Below, piece after piece: positions 42,301-57,300 of a stretch of 64,000 nt of DNA (the stretch's first letter is position 1; each line of letters opens with the position of its first letter). This stretch comes from Hydractinia symbiolongicarpus (Eukaryota; Cnidaria; Hydrozoa; Anthoathecata; Hydractiniidae). The stretch spans positions 12,909,001 to 12,973,000 of the forward strand of contig NC_079885.1 of NCBI RefSeq assembly GCF_029227915.1. Direction: 5' to 3'. The notes beneath the pieces are model-generated. The model did no database searches. It was not told the DNA's origin and saw only the letters and a program-made list of their open reading frames with translations. The position numbers and the translations under genes are program-made.

Positions 42301-45300
42301 AATTCCAAGGTGACCACTATCGATATGTTTGTTGTAAGAAAAACATTCATAAATTACTAGATCTTGGTCAATTATAGTGAACAGTAACGGTCTTCTCTTT
42401 TTGTTACCAACTCCAACCATCACTATTTCCTTAACTTCGATACCTTTAGACATGGCACTGCAAGATAACAAAACATTTTAGCTTAGAGTTATTAAACAGA
42501 ATAAGAACATGAACACATTCTTTCCTAGATCTCAATCTTATTTATACTAGACATTTTGGGTAAAATTTGGTGACATCAGTAATTTTGCCATCATGATGCA
42601 TACCTTTTCTCGAAACACATGCTTTTACCACTCACCGCTATGAGTCCATTGGATCGCTAGCATATAAATTTGTAAGTGTTTCCTATCTTATTATCCCTTA
42701 TAATATTATCTTTAAGAACAGTGCAGAAAAATATTATAAGTCACCAAGTTTTAGGCCTGTCGAAGGCTGAAACATTCATTTTTTTGGCGATACTTTTTTT
42801 ACATATCTACCTTTCTTGTTTAAAGGTTTTTAGGTAGATATAGTAGGTATAATAGGTGTTAAAATTAGCAGTAAGCTCGTTAAAATTTGGATGGATTCCA
42901 CTTAAAGCATAAATAGGCTTTTTTCTATTTTTTTTAATTATATCCTAAAATACCGCTTCAATAGAGCTATAACTTGGTGATTTTTATTGTTGTTCTATTT
43001 GGTAACTTTCTATTAAAAATATTTTTGGAATCTAATTTTGAAAAATTTTCATAGCAATAGCTGGTAAATGTGGACCGAGAAAAAGATTCTGATTTTGTGA
43101 GGGTTTTATTACTTAACTCATGGATAATTTTTTAATCTCTGTTTTAAATATTAAAATAATCACCTAAGTTTCTTTGGTACATCACCACTATCGGCTAGTA
43201 CTTTGGGAGCATTTGAAAACTCATTACATGTAAAAACCAGTGTGAACTCTGGCAGGCTATATATTTGCAATTCTCCATTCTCGCGACAAATCACACACCA
43301 GTACGTATCTTGGTTCGTTCTAGCTGGTCCTTGGAAGGCAAAACTACAGTTAAAATAAAAATAAACTTTATTCTAAATAATCATGATTATTTTCATGTAA
43401 GAAGCCCTTAGGATTATGGTTTGTTGACGAGATTCTAATACAGCAAGTATAATTAACCTTCTCCTTCGTATATTAGCAAGCTGAGCTTGTTGAACATCGG
43501 GGTGAGGGAGAGCAGAGGATTCACCATATAACATTTCTTCCTCATCTTCAATTGTTAATGACCTAAGATAAATTTTCCTGGTTTGTTATTGATAAATTTA
43601 TAATTATTACAAAGTAATAAAATATATTCAACATTATTATCCAAATTTTCTGGTTTGTTTCTGATTAAACTAGCCCTAATTTTCAGGTAAAAGTTTTTAT
43701 ATACACACATAGTATTTGTGTGACGCGCTTCGTAATACTGGAACAGACATTGATCAATAGTTATATTGCTTTGTTCTTGTCGTAACAGCTAAGATTGGTC
43801 CTGATTTCAACTAATTATTTCAAAAATTGCCACAGCTAATAACATCAAAAATACTACAAAGAAATTCAAAGTTTAAGACACCAACAATCAAATGTAAAAG
43901 CAATTTTGTAGATTTTAAATTACTATAGCAACGCATCAGCAGTGTATCTTGCACTTTTAGATTGTTTCCATGCTTGAATAAAAAACGAAAAAAATCGATA
44001 GAAATAAAGTTTCTTTTGATGATTTAAGGTGGGTGTGGAATGACTAATACCATTTTTGCATGTGAAAATAAATTAGATTAACATGCATTATATGATATGA
44101 TATCATGTCTTGTTCAAAAGTGATCTGCTGACCCCTTATTTTATGAAGCCACCTTATATTGGGTTTTGGATCTAAAATCTGAGTTTGGCAAACCTTTTTG
44201 CTTCATGAATATTGGATACAGTTGATAAAACCGCTCCAACAGATGTCAAGCGTCTAGCACGCAATGGTCTCCTTTCCTTATGTTCAGCTTCAATTTGAAA
44301 TAAACCACTTTCATCTTTGTACATACAGACTGAAGTAATTTTGCTTTCCTGAAAATAAGAATAATTAAACAAATCAACACAATTTGCAAATTTATCCATC
44401 ACCAGATTAGTCATCTCTGGTTAACTGTTCTTAACTAAAATCTTGTGTAAAATATATATGTGACGATGCCAGGGAACTAAAATTATCGATAGCTAATTTG
44501 ATAAAAAGAACAATAAAATTATCACTAAAGAGAAATTGATTAGCGATAAAGTTATATAGTAATACAAAATAATGCTAAGCATACTTAGCGCTATCTTGAT
44601 TTGTTTACTCTCTTGATATCCTTAGCGCAATATGGCTGATGATTTTAAAGCTGTTTATGCAGAAAGCAAAGAGGACAACATTCTTTGTATGTTCGCCAAT
44701 TAAATAGCTTGCAAACCAGTTGTATTTAAAAACCATTGTATTTATATTGTTCTCCACTTTCGCCTTGAAATAAAAACATTAATTCTCTCTTATTTTTTTT
44801 TTTGTTCTGCAAAATAGAGAACGCTGTAAAAATGCGGCCCTTTTTTAGACCGCTTTTATTTTAAGATCTTCTTTTGGACACATTGGCTGCACTGGGGCAA
44901 AACCTTAATTTAATAGAATTATTTTACAACAAGGAAGTAACACGTTTCTTTTTTTAAACTAAAACATGTCTGAGTTAAGGGATCTAGCCTAGCTCATGCT
45001 TTGAAATAACTTTAGATGTGATCCTTTAATTTGCCAACGTTTCAATCAGGAAAAACACAATATAGTTAAATGTGTTTTCATTCTGAAACTAATTTTGTCA
45101 ATATTTCCTTTCTGTTTCTCCGCAAAAGAATACGGTATTAGACATTTCGTTTATGGGAGATGGTGTCATCTGAAATTTAATATTTTGATGCCAAATTTTT
45201 AGGTGAAAATTTTCACTACATATTCATTTAATTAGAATTATATGTATAGTAATATATTTTAACCTAAGAAATAAATTTAGCCTTTTTTTTATCACGCGTG

Positions 45301-48300
45301 ATATTGAAGTGATCTATGAATCCGTACATACGTCTCATCTTTTCTCTGGATCCAGTCATTACGTTTTATTGATCAATAAATGCTAGAAATTGACATATTT
45401 TGATTTTTTTTTAAAAAAATACAACATGTAAATGTTAGTACACATAATTAACTACAAATTTCATTTGGTCTCACATGCAGCAAAACTCTGGTTTTATAAT
45501 TAGCTGATAATATAATTTTTCACATTTTCTAAAACTCATTTGTTTCGTTTTTTTATATATAGATAAATTATAACCTGAGAACAGTTGATTTGATGTTTAA
45601 GAAACATTATGCTGCTAGGCAACAGGCCTTAACTACCCTATATGTTTGTCTAAAAATTTCATTGTTTATGCTCATAATCGTATGTGCCCATTTAAGTGAC
45701 TACAAAACGGCTGTTGGTTTTCGACTTGACAGGTAGTCCAGCTAATGGCGGTGGGAAAATTTATGATCGGTGAGGACAAAAACAACATCTTAAATCATAT
45801 AATATTGGGCATCTAAATATAACTGAAAATCACAGAAAAGTTCCATACATATATTGAATATCCATAATTTATTCGATATAAGTACTTGCCTTGCTTTTAA
45901 TTCAAACTTTTCTAATAAAATAAACTTTAAACATTTTGAAATAGGTAATCAGCTATTTCCTTCGAAGTTTTACATAGAAACAAAGTTATTGCACACAAAC
46001 TTCAAAATCTTTTTAGGGGTATTAATTACCTTCTTAGCATTTTTAAACAAATACAGCTCTTCGTGGTGTCTCTGTACGTAATCAAAATAAAATTTCGATT
46101 TACTAATATTTAGTATATTTTACAGACCGTAGCTTATTTTATCACTAGAAAGAATTCTGAAGGAAGAAAAAAAAATTAAAAAAGTAGCAAATTTATCATG
46201 AAAAGTAATTATTTATAAACAGGTTTAAAATTTGTGTTTAATTTCTTCCACCTAGACCTTTTCAGTGGTCTATTTATTACACACCACTCTTCGGAATGTG
46301 CAGGGATTGAGCTCATTGAATCGTTTTGTAGCCCCTTTCAGATGTCAACTTGTTTTACTGTACAACCCCAGAGTACTCACAAATATTTTTGATGTGGTTT
46401 TCACATTTAAATTTTGGAAGATTTGTATTTATTTACATATATTAAGAACTAAAATTTCAACAGAAAAACTTTTGGGGAAGATTCAAGTAAAAAAATGTAT
46501 GGGTAAGTTTTTTGAACGATTTTTAACCAAATTTCAAAAGTAATGATTACAGGAAATGACCCAAAAAGAAGGCTAGTAGCATTTAAAGTGTACATATATT
46601 CAATCAAGATCTAAAAAAAGGTCTTCAGGATCCAACTTTATATATAAAGCCTCAGCCAAATGTGAAAACAACAAAAATAATAAGAAAAATGTGAAAACCA
46701 CATCAAAAACGACAGTTTTTAGTGATTTTCTGATTACCGTATATATAATTACTATGCACTGGTCCTTTTTTTAAAAAATTAGAAAAACCAAAATTTTCTG
46801 GCAAAAAAACTTTTGGGAGACACAAATTTGGAACGGAAAAATTTTCTGACAAAAAAAATCCGAAAGTTTTTCCGTCCGGAAACTTTAGTTTATAATTTAA
46901 TTAGATACTTTGTGTTCTTCTCTTAAAAATCTCTAATGTTGTTAGCTATAAAATACAATTAAAGAGAGTATTGTATATTTTTGACAAGTTCTTGCATTCC
47001 TAGTTAATACGCATTTTTTGTAAGAAGTTTTTCTTTCAGAAGGCTTTTACTTAACAGCAAATGACAGTTCAATTCAACCAGACAATATACAATTTGTTCC
47101 TTATGGACAAAGCCTTTGCTACTTGTTTACTTTTGTATTTTATTTCACATCAAAATATAAAATGGAAACGTTGATGTTATTAAATTATTTCTTTCCTCCA
47201 GTTGCTACCCTTTGGGAGTAGAGAGAGTTTTAGATTACAGGAGAAAATTTTACAGCTTTTGAAAAATTCTCAAAAGTTTGTTTTTGGATTTCTATGTTGA
47301 AAAAACGTAAGAAATTTAACCCTATTCAGTCCGGAGTTTTTCGAACATACTATGAGGAGGGTTGGGAGGGGGGGGGGGGATTCCGCCCCTCAATAACTTT
47401 TCATAGGGTTGTTCAAATTGAATCAAACTTGGCACACCTATAGTACATCATAAAAGGAACAAAATGGCGGCAATAAATTTTTGCTTGCGTAAGCACATTT
47501 TCTGTGACGTCATCAGAAGCTTAAAATTTGTTAAAAATTGTGCGTAATTGTACATGTCAGAAAGAAAGCAAAATCTAAAAAATAATTTTTTGAGGAAACA
47601 AGTCCGAGGAGACAATTTAAATGAAAGAATAATTTACTGAGAAACAATGCACAAGAAAACAATGCAAAAGGAAATAAAGTCATTGGTTGTGTGCAATACC
47701 TGTGTGTGCAATTTAAGGCAACTGTTGCTTAACACCTTTGGTGCTGAAAATGAAAGCAATTTTAAGCATTGGGCTAAAGTTCATTAAAAAGTGTGTACTT
47801 AAATTTCGTTGAGGTTGAAAGCATTTCTTTTATTTTTATTTTTACCATGTTAAACAGAGCTCTGAAAATTAAAAAAGTACTTTAACAATGTTCCCAATAC
47901 ATGGTCAGTTTGCAGTTAAAAGTGTTCCTTATAAATGTGTTTTTTATATATAGAAAACAATCTTGTATCCAAGGCTTTCTGCATCTGCTTTAAAAAACCG
48001 TTCGGACAAGGCTTTTTTCTTAACACCTGATCTTGTTAAAAACTTCGTTTTGAAAAGAAAAAATGATACAGTTTCTCCAAGTAGGAACTACACGAAAATG
48101 TTAAAGTAATCAAATGCTGGAACTATTCACATGTTCAACACATATCCTTTTGCTTATTTCCTAGATCTTAATCCTGTAAAAAAAGTTTGCTGACTATAGT
48201 TTGTTATCTGGAATCTCTAAAATTGTCACATATAAACATTTAACAGTTTTTTGGTTATGCTTTAATATAAACATCATGATGTAAAACTCAGTCCTAAGTC

Positions 48301-51300
48301 CTAAATCTGTTGTAAGATTGCAAAAATAAATCTTGACATGTTCAAAATGGATGTATGGGATGATATTCAAAAATTTTTACCCTGTTATAATTCATACCTG
48401 GCATTTAAAGCAATGGATTTTCTTTTTAATTTAAAATTAACATGGGCTCCAAGAACATTTTTAGAGAACTAAAAAAGGCAATTAGGGACAACAAAATGAA
48501 AAAATGTTATTCTTGAAAGAAGGACAAACCACTAAAGTTGTTTTTGATGATGAAGAACGAGAACCTTTGATCACATTTTTCAACAACAATCCAGCTTTAT
48601 GGAATCATGGATTGCAAGAGTATTTTAGTTGAAGAGTTTGATGAAAAATTTACAGAAGAGGACATTAAAAGAGAATGGAACTCTCTCTTAACACGATACA
48701 AAAGAGAGAAGAAATCTGAAATGATGTCCAAATCATCTGGTGCAGTAGCAGCTGATGTCGTCAATTCTAATTGGGAACATTATCAACAAATGTTGTTCCT
48801 GGAGTCAACACCAGAAACTGACTTTACTGTGTGTACGCTTAATGATGAAGAGGTAACACTCCTAGCTCCAAAGAAGTCAAAAATTACTCAAGAGAGTGAT
48901 GCTAAATCTGCATTGTGGACAAGAATTTTGCAGCACTCTATTGCTGCACGTGGATGAAAAATGCTGCACATGGCCCAAGCCTTTAACCACGTGTTTTCAT
49001 CATGAAAAGCCAATATGTTTATGAAGTAGAAACACAAATTTGAAATGCTGCAAATAAAATATGCTGCAAAAGGTCGATTTTTGCTGCAAAAGCAAAGAGA
49101 TGCATGCTGAAACTCTGCAGAGTTTCTCCAGCATTTTTTGCTGCAAAAAGTACAAATTGTAGCATGTTGCAAGTAGCATTTTTCATCCACACTGTTAGTC
49201 CAATCTTGTCAGAAAAGAAATCAGATATTCTTGGTTATTAATGAAATCATTTTTTGTGTACTTACTAAGCGAATATCAGGACCAATTAACTTCAATTTTG
49301 GGCCATTAAAATCCTCTATCAGCTGCATATACATAATAGAACCATCAGCCATTAACAATACAGCATGTGGGTCTGCTATAGAACAAAATGTAACATTTGG
49401 AGAATCACTTCCCATTTGAATATCCTGAATTTCTTTTGAACCTTCTAGTAAACGTATACTCATTGGGCAAACTTGCACAATGTATCTATCAAGTCCTAAG
49501 TTACCAGCGAATACGGTTGGGTTTTGTGCATTAAAACCTGAATTGTCAATTTCAGTGATTTCATCTCCAGTGTTTAATACCTGAGAAGAAAAAGAAGCTC
49601 GTCATAAAATCTTTACCACACCTTAATGATAGAAATAAGCAAAAATAAAATTACATTCTAGGTTCAACAAAGATTTTTGCTACGAAGGAAGGAGTTCTTG
49701 CCTGAAAATAATTTTTTTCAGAATTATTTTTCTGCTATTTTTAAGCTGTCGATTAATTTTGCGATTAGAAGTTCTCGCAAAAGTAATTGTTTGCAAAAAA
49801 ATGTTTAAATTCTCAGTTGCAAATATAAGTTCCAAAAATAAAATTCAAGTAAGAACAAGGGGCGAACCAGAAGCAAATGCGCTGAAGATGACAGTTTAGT
49901 AAAAACAAGGGACGAAGCAGAAGCTACCGTGCTGAAGATGACAGTTTAGTAAAAACAAGGTATGAAGCAGAAGCAACCATGCTGAATGTGACAGTTTAGT
50001 AAAAACAAGGGATGGAGCAGAAGCAACCACTAAATGTGACAGTTTAGTAAAAACAAGGGACACAGCAGAAGAAACCATGCTGAAGATGACAGTTTAGGAG
50101 AATGCTTGGAATGATATTGAAAAAGAACTTGGCAGGGAAGAAGGTATTAACTTAATTTGTAGGCATGAAATTCAGATAAAAAAATGCAGAACAGAAAAAA
50201 CTTTAGGATTTTGAGAAGTTGTTATTGGTATATTTACATCAGTAAAAATAAAACTAATGTGAACTGACAGGTTAATACAGAGTTGTGTTAAATTTGGGTG
50301 CTTTATCAAACTGTGAAATTTAAGTATCAATCTTTGTTCACATTGATTGTTAAAATTATAAACATACCATTGTGGAATCTTCTCGAGATAAAATAAGAAA
50401 GGCATGATAGTGTTCTTTTTCATCTTCCTATCAATAAAAAAATAGTGAGTCCCTTTCTAGTTTTGTGAAAAAACTTTCTAATTTTTTTTTTCTATGCTGT
50501 TGTTAATAACACAGAACAAAGAGTGAACCAAACAAACCTTTTGATTGGAATATACAGTCCACATATTTGTACAACCAGGCAATTCAAACGTTGTAACAAC
50601 TTGTGGACGAATGCTCCTCTAAATGTGTACAAAATGATTGTACAAGGAATACCATGTACATACCAGATAGAAAGTATTTCTAGACTTTGGCTTAAACATA
50701 ATTATTTGAAAAAGTTGTTTTTTAAAAAAATTATGCAAGTCATATCATAAGTTTCACTTTGTAAATTACCTTTTTTTGTTCAAGTTTTATTTACAGAATT
50801 TGCAAAAATTTTACCTGTAAAACAGTGAGGGCACCATTTTTACCATAACCAGAACAACACACTAATTCAAGATCTGCCTGCCCTCTGAAAAACTAAACAT
50901 AAATTATAATTGCTTATCAACCTGATGAAAGGATGAAGCAGTACAAAGTGGTTATATAAATTTAAGTTTAATCTCAGCCTTCCTAATTCAATTTTTTTTG
51001 CCAACATGGTACGTTATTTGACTACCTGCTTAGTCAACATGTAACAATTCGCGTCCGCAAATTGATGGTTGACAACGTGAATTACAAAGGCTAAATCTTC
51101 TTTGATTTAGGCCCAGTGTTTACAAGGCTCTATAGACACACAGCAGAAAATTGTAGCCAATAGAGGCAATTAAAAAGTAAACTTATAATTTTACACAAAG
51201 TTTGTTTGCCTGAACTTTATATTTTATGTTTTGCGCGAAACAAGATTAAATTCATAGCAACTTTTAACACATCTTTAAGGTGTCCATGATCAGGGACGGA

Positions 51301-54300
51301 TCTAGGATTTTTTTTGACTGGTGTAAAAAAGCCTCGAAGAAGTTTCACCGCACGCCAGGGCAATAATTTAACAACTGGGGGTTTGGGGGGGGGGGTGTTG
51401 TGAGCCCCCCAATGGGACCCGAAAGCGCTCTGGAAGCCAACACCCTTAAACGGCTAAAATAGCTTAAAATCATCACTAAGACTTATCTTTGCTAAGTAGG
51501 TGTAAGGTGGTTTTTTTAGTTTTTTAGCTCACAAAGATTATATTTTGGAATGTTTTTTGTACAACTTGAGTAATTTAAATTTTTTTTTAAATTTTGGTGT
51601 CATGCCTTATTAATTTTAAGGAATTTATATACAGGGACATTTAAACAACAGATAATAATATACAAGATTTATTCCTTTTTTATCAAGACAGTTACACTTT
51701 TTATCGTTGTTCAGGATATCTAACATTTTAAGTCTTTTTGGATATTTTACTGCCAGAATATCGATTACGTCATCTAAATTTATTTTCATCTCGTTTTGGA
51801 TATTTAGCAACACCAAGCCATTAAATCGTTCCTAAACAAAAGTTTCAAAATTATAATTAAATGAACGTAATGTGGTGTTTCACAATAAATTAACTGACAA
51901 GATACACAACAAGATTAAAAATGTCACATTCTCCTTAATATGCAACGTTATATTGTAGAAACATACGTGGGTCATAGAGTTTCTTGAATATGTCTTTCGT
52001 TCTAGCGTTGATATAGATCTTTCAGAGGAACATGTCGTTACTGGCACTATAGCAAGAATATATAAAATTTAAAGATATTTAGGTACAACATAAAAATATG
52101 TACAGCTAATGCATTATTAATTATTTCTATGAAATAAAGCTGAATGTTTACTTGCAACGTATAGAACTATCTCTTTTAAAAGCACAAGCAATAAATTATT
52201 TCTTACCTCTTAAACCTTTGCCATTTAAATTCATTGTTGCTGACGTTTTATCTTATTTTATGGTGGTTGGAGATATATACAAAGTGATTTAGCTCAAATA
52301 ACCCAGATGGCATTTTTCTCGACTCACCCATTCTTGACCACATAATGGTTATACATTCGCTCGTATATTCTGTACTTGTTCTTGGGGTAATCAACCCATT
52401 ATGAAAACTTCCATGGATGTCATCTATATCATGAGGGTATACGGTTTTTCCCAATAACTGTTGCAAGAGCAAGCATATCCATTAAAAAGGAGAATCTTGT
52501 ATTTTTAGGATTTTTAATGGCTTCCTTGACGACACATGACTTCCTATCTAAGTTTTTATTTCCTGTAAATTCATCAGGAAAATCATGAGGAAATATTGAT
52601 GCAAAAAGTCCTCTTTCATTACGAGGAAAGTTCTCCATAATTTTTTTGTCAACATTATGTGAAGCATAGAAGTTTGAATGTAAGCGCAGCTTTATTGAAA
52701 CAACAGCTCGAAGTAGATAGCAAAGGCTCTCATTTCCAACAACTAATATTAAAACAGAATTGTATAAACAATTGCTGTATCCAGTAGATCCAAATAAAAA
52801 TGTTTTTTCTATTGTTTATAGACGATAGTTAGCTAGAAAGTTTTCTGCAAAAACACAATGATAAAATGAAAAAATAAAACAAACAAATAAACTATAATTA
52901 CTAAGTCTATATATATTATTGACTAAAGATGAAAGTTCAAATATAAACAAAAAACACTGTTTTAAAAATTATGCTAAAAAATTTTACTAGCTGGTATTTG
53001 AACTTATCATGTGACTAGCTAGGCAACTAGGCAGCTATAACTAGCTAGTATTTCTGTATTTAAAATTCATATTAAAAAATACACAAGCAAACAAATAAAA
53101 TTTCTTACCTTATACATCTACAACAAGACGTATGATACACGTAAACAACCTCGCGAAGAAAGTTTATAAAAAGCTGTCTATCAAATTGTGATTTCTGTTA
53201 CGAGATCTTCTTGAACGAAAAATTCCTCGAAATTTTAATTTTCGTTGGGTCAGTCTGGAGTTAACTGACTGACAGGAAGAAGAAAAACCACAAGCTGCAC
53301 CTAAAATTTTCGAAATTCAGTAATCCCCCCCCCCCCCCCCCCCCCTCAAAAAAAGGACCGGGTATAAGAAAGTCACTCAGTGAGAAAAAGAAAAAATAAT
53401 ATACGATGTTAATTGTTTAAAAAAGGAAATGGCTTTAGTTAAAAAAATATATTACCAGAACTGTCACTCCTGTACGCTTATGACGCGGAGACAAATAAGA
53501 GGAAGGGAATCGAAAAATTTACGTTTTTCGGAGTGTTTCCGAAATCATATTTCACTATGTTGGCGTGTCATTAGCGTAGCGAAAAGAATTTCGCTCTCGT
53601 CATTAATTATATAAGGTGTAGCGTCTTCGTTTTTCTCTTACGTATTTTTGTGGAAATTTTATTTTTTGCAGACTACTTTCCAGGCATTTGGGGAGACCTT
53701 AACTCTGCCTACATTCACTTTGAAAAACTTTGGTGGAAACACCTTTACTTTACCAGTTAGTTAAATACATCTTTTCAACACTTATCTTTTTAAACAATAT
53801 ACAAGATGCAGGAGGTGCTTAAGCAATCTCGCTATTAAAAATGCACAACTATGAAACATCGAAAATGCAACCCAATTCTACAATTTCTGCTAACAAAAAA
53901 TACAGCCTATCATTCATGGTTGAAAGTTGCGCGGTTGAAACGTTTATGGTCTTAAACGGCCTTTAGTTGACAAAAAATTAACATTTTGATGTCACTATCA
54001 TGTTCAGCCTACTTTTTTTGTTAACTGTGCCAAATTTTGTCGAAAATAAAGTAATTTTAATTTTTGGACCAATTTTGGCCTATAATGACATTTAGGTGAT
54101 AAAAATCAAAATTTTGATGTCACCATCATGTTCAGCATACTTTTTTGTCAACTGTGCTATATTTTGTCGAAAATAAAGCAGTTTTAATTTTTGGACCAAC
54201 TTTGGCCTAAAATGACATTAAGCAAAACTTTGATGGCACCATCATGTTCGGCATACTTTTTTTTAACTTTGCCGAAAATAAAGTAGTTTTAATTTTCAGA

Positions 54301-57300
54301 CAAATTTTGGCCTAAAATGACATTTAGGTGAAAAAAATCCAAATTATGATGTCACAATCATAATTTTTTTGTTAACTGTGCCAAATTTTGTCGAAAATAA
54401 TACCAATTTTGGATGAATTCCAAGTACTTAGAGAGTTTAGTTACGAAGTTTAAATCTGTGACGTTGCGATTGACCATTTGGTTAGTTAGTTACGAGTTGG
54501 AAACACACCCTCGCAGGCAAGATAGTGAAAAAAAAAAAAAAAGTAAAAATAGTGACCAAGATGAGATTCGAACACACGACTACTCCCGTGTCGGTGCTCA
54601 GAGAGGCAAAAATTTCCATTCTTGTAGGACAAATTTGCGTTTTAATACAAGCTCACGAGCTTGTAATAATAGACCCTGTAGGAAATTTTGCCAAGTGAGC
54701 ATTCAGTAGTGTCTGTGAGATTCAGTCCAACTTTTTCTTCCCAACTCCTGCATCCAAATCTGATACTTCTCCAATATTTGTCGAAATATGGTGCTTTAAA
54801 ACTCGCTCCAAATCTTCGATTAACTTCAGTTGTTTATCTGATATCGACTCCGCCACTTCAACACTCTTCAAGATATAAATCAAGTAAAAAACACCGACCT
54901 GCACAGCGATCGTAAAAGAGAAAGTTTTCAGATCACTCACCTGAATATATGTCCTGGATCGTCATGCCATATAATTTTCATTTTACACCAGTTGGCTACA
55001 CCGGAGAAATACACCAGAATATTTTTTGCCCAGAAGAATCCGCAGCTTACACCAGTTGAACTGGTGTAAATAGTGAAGCCGGCACCGATTAGGATATCAA
55101 AAATTTCGCAAGGTGAAACAGCCACATTCGGCTAAATTGACACAAAACAGGACCACAAAACCCAAATGGGGGGGGGGAAGCGGGACCCCAAAAATCAGTT
55201 TTATACGCGACGGACGCTGGCGGCCATTATTCTAGTTCATTTTAATAATGGGCGTAAAAATCAGAGAGCAAAAGGCTCACAGAGATACATCTTAATTTTT
55301 TGAGCAGAATTTGCTGGTGTATTTACACCAGTACACCATAGCTAAATCCGCCCCTGATGATATGTAGTTAAAATAGCCTTGTGCATAAACAAAAATACAG
55401 ATGCGCTACACTATGTAGTTAGTAATTAATTTTTGACTCGCCTAAATGCAATGTTTATGCTGCTACTTTTTTGAACTAATTTTCAAGGATGTTCAGTTAT
55501 TTGTACAAATACAAAAACTTTAGGTCATTTTTAATTAATTATTGGATTGCCGTTTTCTGGCTCATAGTTTTGTTGCAGGGTTAGTTGGTTGGGAGATTTC
55601 AAATAAAAAAAAATATAATGTCTTGTCTGGTCTTCTTGTGAGACTCACTTTTCTGTATTCCGCCAGATTTGACATAATATGACATCCTAACTTCAATATT
55701 AAAAAGTTTGTTCCCCTTATAGCTGTATTAGCATAACAGTGACAGCGAACATTGGCAACATCTTTACTAACTTTAAACACATCAGCGTAAATACATATGG
55801 AAACAAATGGTATCCGCCTATTGTTTTACTATTATGTTTCTTTAGCTATACTTATATTTTATAGAAAAATAATTAGGCAAAATACTGGGAAAATACAAGA
55901 ATGTTAAAAAATCTTAACTCAAAATTTTTGTGGCCGATGAGATATTGCAAAGGTCAGTTGGAAAATGGGAAAAAAAATATGGCCTAACAGATGATTATTC
56001 CCATGACAGACTACCTTATTCATTTTTTAACAAACAAGACATTATATGAGAAACGAAATCTGTAAAGAATATAAACAATCATCTTACCTCTTCCTGAAGG
56101 ATTCATACATAAATAAAATAAATAAGAAATGTATTAAAAACATTAAAAAATCTGGTTTGCACGATGTAAATTATTGAAAACAGGCTTTAAAGTTAATCTT
56201 CAAATACTTACAGATAAAAATGCTGGCTCACCAACAGCAGATTTCGAAATGGGACCAATATTCAACAGGCTGTCTGATACCTATATTTGTTTAATTTTAC
56301 ATTACAAAATAATTATGTGAAGGTATAAGTAATTTTATTAATACAAAATAAACTGTTTTGTTTATCTATACCGAAAAATATTACAAAAGTACAGACTGAG
56401 TTTATGAGGTTAATACGCTGACCAAGGGTAATATTTCTTGGAAGAGATAGATAAAACAGTTTATATTGTATTTATTAAGTTATAGCTACTTTGTTTAGGT
56501 TGTAGAAACCAGGATCATTTTCTAAGATTTACTTGTGACAAGATTGTAAAAACCAAGCTTTCATTAAAAGAAGAAAACTTTTTATTTAAATTTCATTGTT
56601 TTAATTTTTGAAAACAAAACACTCTAATAACCATATAGGGAATGTTTTTAAACCAAAGTTTATTCTTTATCAGAAGAAATGTTTATGACACAAATTCGAT
56701 GCCGTATGCTTGTTGCTAATTGTGCTAATGAATGTTTACAAAAAATACAAATTAAAATTATTAACATTTCTTGTTGTTTTTCTGGCGGTGTGATTCGAGA
56801 TATTGGATTTATTGTAACTTGATTTTTGTCTGTATATATGTAGCTATGTTTTCACGATTTTCCGGCAATGTTAATTGATCACATTTGTAGCTACTATTTT
56901 AGTTGCTATGAGGTTAAAAGTTACACCGTGCTCTATAGGGCTCGTTGTGAAGGCTTTTTAGCCAATCAGCACTGCGGATTTCCGTAAAAACTTGTTGAAA
57001 ATAGCTATAAGTTAAAAACACACAAGACTTACATTAAAAGTGTATGTTGTTACACTGTGTGTTGTTGGTGCACTCAAATCCCCAAAAATTTCAAAATCAT
57101 CCAAATCAGCTAAAAAAATATACATTTCAGGTTTAAGAAAGAAAAGTTCTGGTACATGTTGTTTGTGTATCAGACAATAATAGATACATTCACAGCCTTT
57201 CTAATTCACATCAGTAACGCAGTTGAAAATGTGTTGACAAAACTGTATGCAAATGGCCTTTTAAATGCCGATGTCAAAGGAACTAAATTAGGCTGATTGA

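Larger units (their letters stand above)
44349..49265. other. 4.9-kb CPSF1 intron
   Basis: Holds an inverted-repeat element, a copy of the poly-G repeat (47320-47560), a MADF-domain fragment and a MITE, listed separately. The rest shows no coding. Confidence 0.5.
50893..56087. other. 5.2-kb CPSF1 intron full of repeats
   Basis: Contains hAT-like ends and transposase scraps, a poly-C tract, a 127-bp satellite and a SINE-like segment, each listed separately. No host exon is seen in it on either strand. Confidence 0.6.

Noticed and set aside
49896-50078. 60-residue hydrophobic ORF
   Set aside because: Translation of the 54-bp minisatellite.
52248-52638. Minus-strand ORFs as a host gene in the CPSF1 intron
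   Set aside because: Short, overlapping in different frames, no motif or splice sites; perhaps hAT debris.
54541-54610. tRNA gene
   Set aside because: Only the B box is good; the acceptor and D arms do not fold, so I list it as SINE-like at low confidence.
51293-55361. One complete 4-kb hAT element
   Set aside because: Ends look alike and a hAT C-terminus lies inside, but the 8-bp flanks do not match and most of the transposase is missing; kept as separate ends.
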